Of a stretch of DNA of 64,000 nt, positions 61,760 to 64,000 are shown piece by piece. The notes below the pieces were generated by a model. The model ran no database searches, was not told the DNA's origin, and saw only the letters and a list, made by a program, of their open reading frames with translations. Numbering within the stretch: the stretch's first letter is position 1; each line of letters opens with the position of its first letter. The stretch covers positions 14,460,076-14,524,075 of the forward strand of contig NC_092099.1 of assembly GCF_045679555.1 (NCBI RefSeq), written 5' to 3'. Made by a program: the position numbers and the translations under genes. This DNA is from Salvelinus alpinus. Its lineage: Eukaryota; Chordata; Actinopteri; Salmoniformes; Salmonidae.

Positions 61760-62699
61760 AGTGTGAACACTGATAGGCGAGTTAGATTAACCTAGTTCCT
61801 GAAATCTTCCCTTTCAAATGGCACAATTGACACTACGGTTGTTTAGAACCATCTGTAATTGCACAACGTATTTTGTCTATTTATAGGTCTTGATGTATAT
61901 AGTAAAGATGTAGACCTGGTCCGTGTATGAGTGATGTCAATTTTAAGAATGATTTCTAAATAAAAACAATTATATATAACAGTGTAGTTTTGGTGTTAAT
62001 GTTTATATGTACAATATAAATAGATATTGCAAATGTTAATCATTGAATTGTATTTTTTAGATTGAAGAAATAAAGTATTTCAGTATATAATACATTTGGT
62101 CTGACCTTTCTTAGTTGTGACAATGTCTCCTTAAATGTGTTTTTGAAATGAGTAATTTTGTTTTGTGTACAATGATCTGCAGGCTATTTACAAGTGTGAC
62201 AGAGGAGCTTTAGTATTTTACAAATTGTTCATGAGGACAGACTGTCCCTGTTGTAGCTGCAGCTGCTCATTGACCCTTCCTACGAGGAAGGTCAGTCCCT
62301 TGGAAATGTACTCACATTTAAATACAAAAAATGCTCAATGAGTCGCGCACAATGAATCACCAAAGATTTTCAGGACTAAAAGGGATGATATTCATGTCTA
62401 TCAAAGATGTGATTACAGCGTCAGAGGACTTTAAAGTCCACTTCATCTTTATTTTCAGTCTTACATACTTTTAATGACACAATAACTGGTTATACATCAA
62501 GGATTTGTCATAAGTGATAAACGGGCGAACCCTTATGATCTAGGATGTTCTTTCCTAAAACGTGACTCTGAATATGAGGATGTTTTCTCATCACTACACA
62601 AAACTGCACCAGTCACTGTTACAAATGTTGTCCTATGACATTACTAACAGCTAACTATCACAGTGACAAAAGTGCACAGTTGTTCCTTTCACTCTGTGA
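61760..62699. other. bbs5 3' untranslated region and bbs5-klhl41 spacer
   Basis: Two AATAAA signals lie at the bbs5 end. A further CAGCTG occurs at about 62258. No other gene is seen. Confidence 0.5.
61959..61964 (+). terminator. bbs5 polyadenylation signal
   Basis: AATAAA lies 200 bp after the bbs5 stop codon. A second AATAAA occurs at about 62068. Both precede the klhl41 promoter region. Confidence 0.6.
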
Positions 62700-62835
62700 C
62701 AGCTGTGTGAAGCAGACTGCTTTCCGATTTGGCCAACCTGAATGCTTCCTGAAGGGGAGGTTGGCTATATTTAGAGGGCCAAAGTTATATTGAAGGGTCT
62801 TCCGATCTGGGGCTCAATACTGCTTAGTCCAGCTG
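62700..62835 (+). promoter_or_regulatory. klhl41 muscle promoter: MEF2 site between two E-boxes
   Basis: CTATATTTAG at 62765-62774 fits the MEF2 consensus on every base and also contains a TATA-like core. CAGCTG E-boxes, the form favoured by MyoD and myogenin, occur at 62700-62705 and 62830-62835, about 60 bp to each side. This arrangement, 57-192 bp upstream of the ATG, suits a skeletal- and cardiac-muscle gene. Confidence 0.65.
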
Positions 62836-62891
62836 GTACAGTGTGTTGAGAGTTGCATCCACATCCTTTGTCAAGTCACGTTTCTTACAGC

Positions 62892-63992
62892 ATGGATCCG
62901 AAAGCCATAAGGGAAGATCTGCGCCTGTTTCAGAGCACCCTGCTCCAGGATGGCCTGAAAGAGCTTCTGAACGAGAACAAGCTTATTGACTGCATTCTGA
63001 AAGTGGGAGACAGAAGCTTGCCCTGTCATAGACTCATTTTGGCAGCCTGTAGTCCTTATTTCCGAGAGCTTTACTTCTCAGGCGACAATAAGGAAATGGA
63101 TAAGGAGGTCGTTCTGGAGAATTTGGATCCCACAATCATGGAGATGATTGTGAATTACATGTATTCGGCAGAGATTGACATCACAGACGACAATGTGCAG
63201 GATATCTTTGCTGTGGCAAACCGTTTCCAGATCCCCTCAGTGTTCACTGTGTGTGCAAATTTCCTACAGAAGAAACTGTCCCCGGGTAACTGTATGGCCA
63301 TATTCAGAATGGCACTGGTGCTCAACTGTCCTATACTGGCATTTGCAAGTCGAGACTATATTGCAGATCGTTTTGAAACCCTGGCCAAGGAGGATGACTT
63401 CTTAGAGCTTGCCTCTCATGAACTTTTTGCTGTCATCGGAGCGGACTCTCTCAATGTAGAAAAGGAGGAGGTGGTGTTTGAATCCCTGATGAAATGGATT
63501 CGAAAAGATAAGGAGAACCGTGTCAAGACTCTGGATGAGGCCTTTGACTGCGTCCGTTTCCGTTTACTCCCAGAGAAGTACTTCAATGAGAAAGTGGAAA
63601 AGGATGACATCATCAAGTCTGACCCTGAGCTCCTCAAAAAAATCAAAGTAATCAAAGATTCCTTTTCTGGGAAACTCCCTGAAAAGAAGACAGGAGAGTC
63701 AGGGAAGGATGCATCTAATGGTGAAGTAGAAGAGGATAACAGATTACCTGGTTACCTGAATGATATCAAGAGAGTTGGTATGTATTCCAAGGATCTTGTG
63801 TTGATGATCAACGACACTGCTGCAGTGGCCTATGATGGCGTTGAGAACGAATGCTTCCTTGCTGCATTGACTGAGCAGATACCAAACAACCATGTCAGCC
63901 TGACATCAGAGAAGAATGATCTCTTTATCCTGGGAGGATTGTTTGTCGATGAAGAGGATAAAGAAGCTCCATTACAGTGCTACTTTTATCAG
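62892..63992 (+). CDS. klhl41: Kelch-like protein 41, first coding exon (gene cut by window end)
   Basis: KLHL41 (KBTBD10, sarcosin) is a muscle BTB-Kelch adaptor of the CUL3 ubiquitin ligase that stabilises nebulin; loss causes nemaline myopathy. The exon encodes 367 residues in one open frame from ATG 62892 to a gtaata donor at 63993. BTB occupies residues of about 25-130 ([21 protein letters not shown]), BACK about 135-240 ([30 protein letters not shown]), then a charged linker, then the first Kelch blade from about residue 290 ([14 protein letters not shown]). Human KLHL41 is 606 aa, so about 240 residues lie beyond the window. An AG directly before the ATG could mean a spliced 5' leader. 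Its place after bbs5 matches the conserved vertebrate order. Confidence 0.95.
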
Positions 63993-64000
63993 GTAATAAG

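Overview
This window is vertebrate nuclear DNA from a salmonid fish. It has multi-exon genes with GT/AG introns and very dense teleost repeats: salmonid tRNA-derived SINEs, several Tc1-like transposon families, L2/CR1-type LINEs and salmonid LTR copies. The genus cannot be settled from the sequence alone. All exon limits were read by eye from splice sites, reading frame and remembered family sequences.

Three host genes lie on the + strand. (1) Positions 4441-35299 hold a complete collagen XXVIII gene (col28a1-like): signal peptide, von Willebrand A domain, a triple helix of about 530 residues, a second vWA domain, an acidic/Ser-rich linker carrying a Gly-Asn repeat, and a C-terminal Kunitz domain. 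The model has 35 coding exons and 1256 codons. (2) Positions 54827-61759 hold a complete bbs5 gene (BBSome subunit): 11 exons, 342 residues, a textbook RFX X-box 99 bp upstream of the ATG, and a tandemly duplicated exon 8. (3) Positions 62892-63992 hold the first coding exon of klhl41 (BTB, BACK and start of Kelch; muscle-specific), cut by the window end. A MEF2 site between two CAGCTG E-boxes lies upstream. The bbs5-klhl41 order is the conserved vertebrate order; collagen XXVIII upstream is not the human arrangement.

Between col28a1 and bbs5 (35.3-54.8 kb) lies a transposon-rich stretch. It holds one apparently intact 986-codon LINE (37654-40614), solo LTRs, Tc1 copies, a broken minus-strand TRIM gene (47.9-50.3 kb) and a pyrin-domain relic (about 52.1 kb).

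The introns are also full of elements. An LTR element of about 2.9 kb with exact 5-bp target duplications sits inside a Tc1 copy (7.8-12.0 kb). The largest col28a1 intron (16.2-24.2 kb) holds a decayed LINE and three Tc1 copies. A 1.1-kb inverted repeat pair lies at 12.9-14.1 kb. In bbs5, a Tc1 copy fills intron 3 and a solo LTR ends 38 bp before exon 5.

No RNA gene, CRISPR array or prokaryote-type operon was seen.
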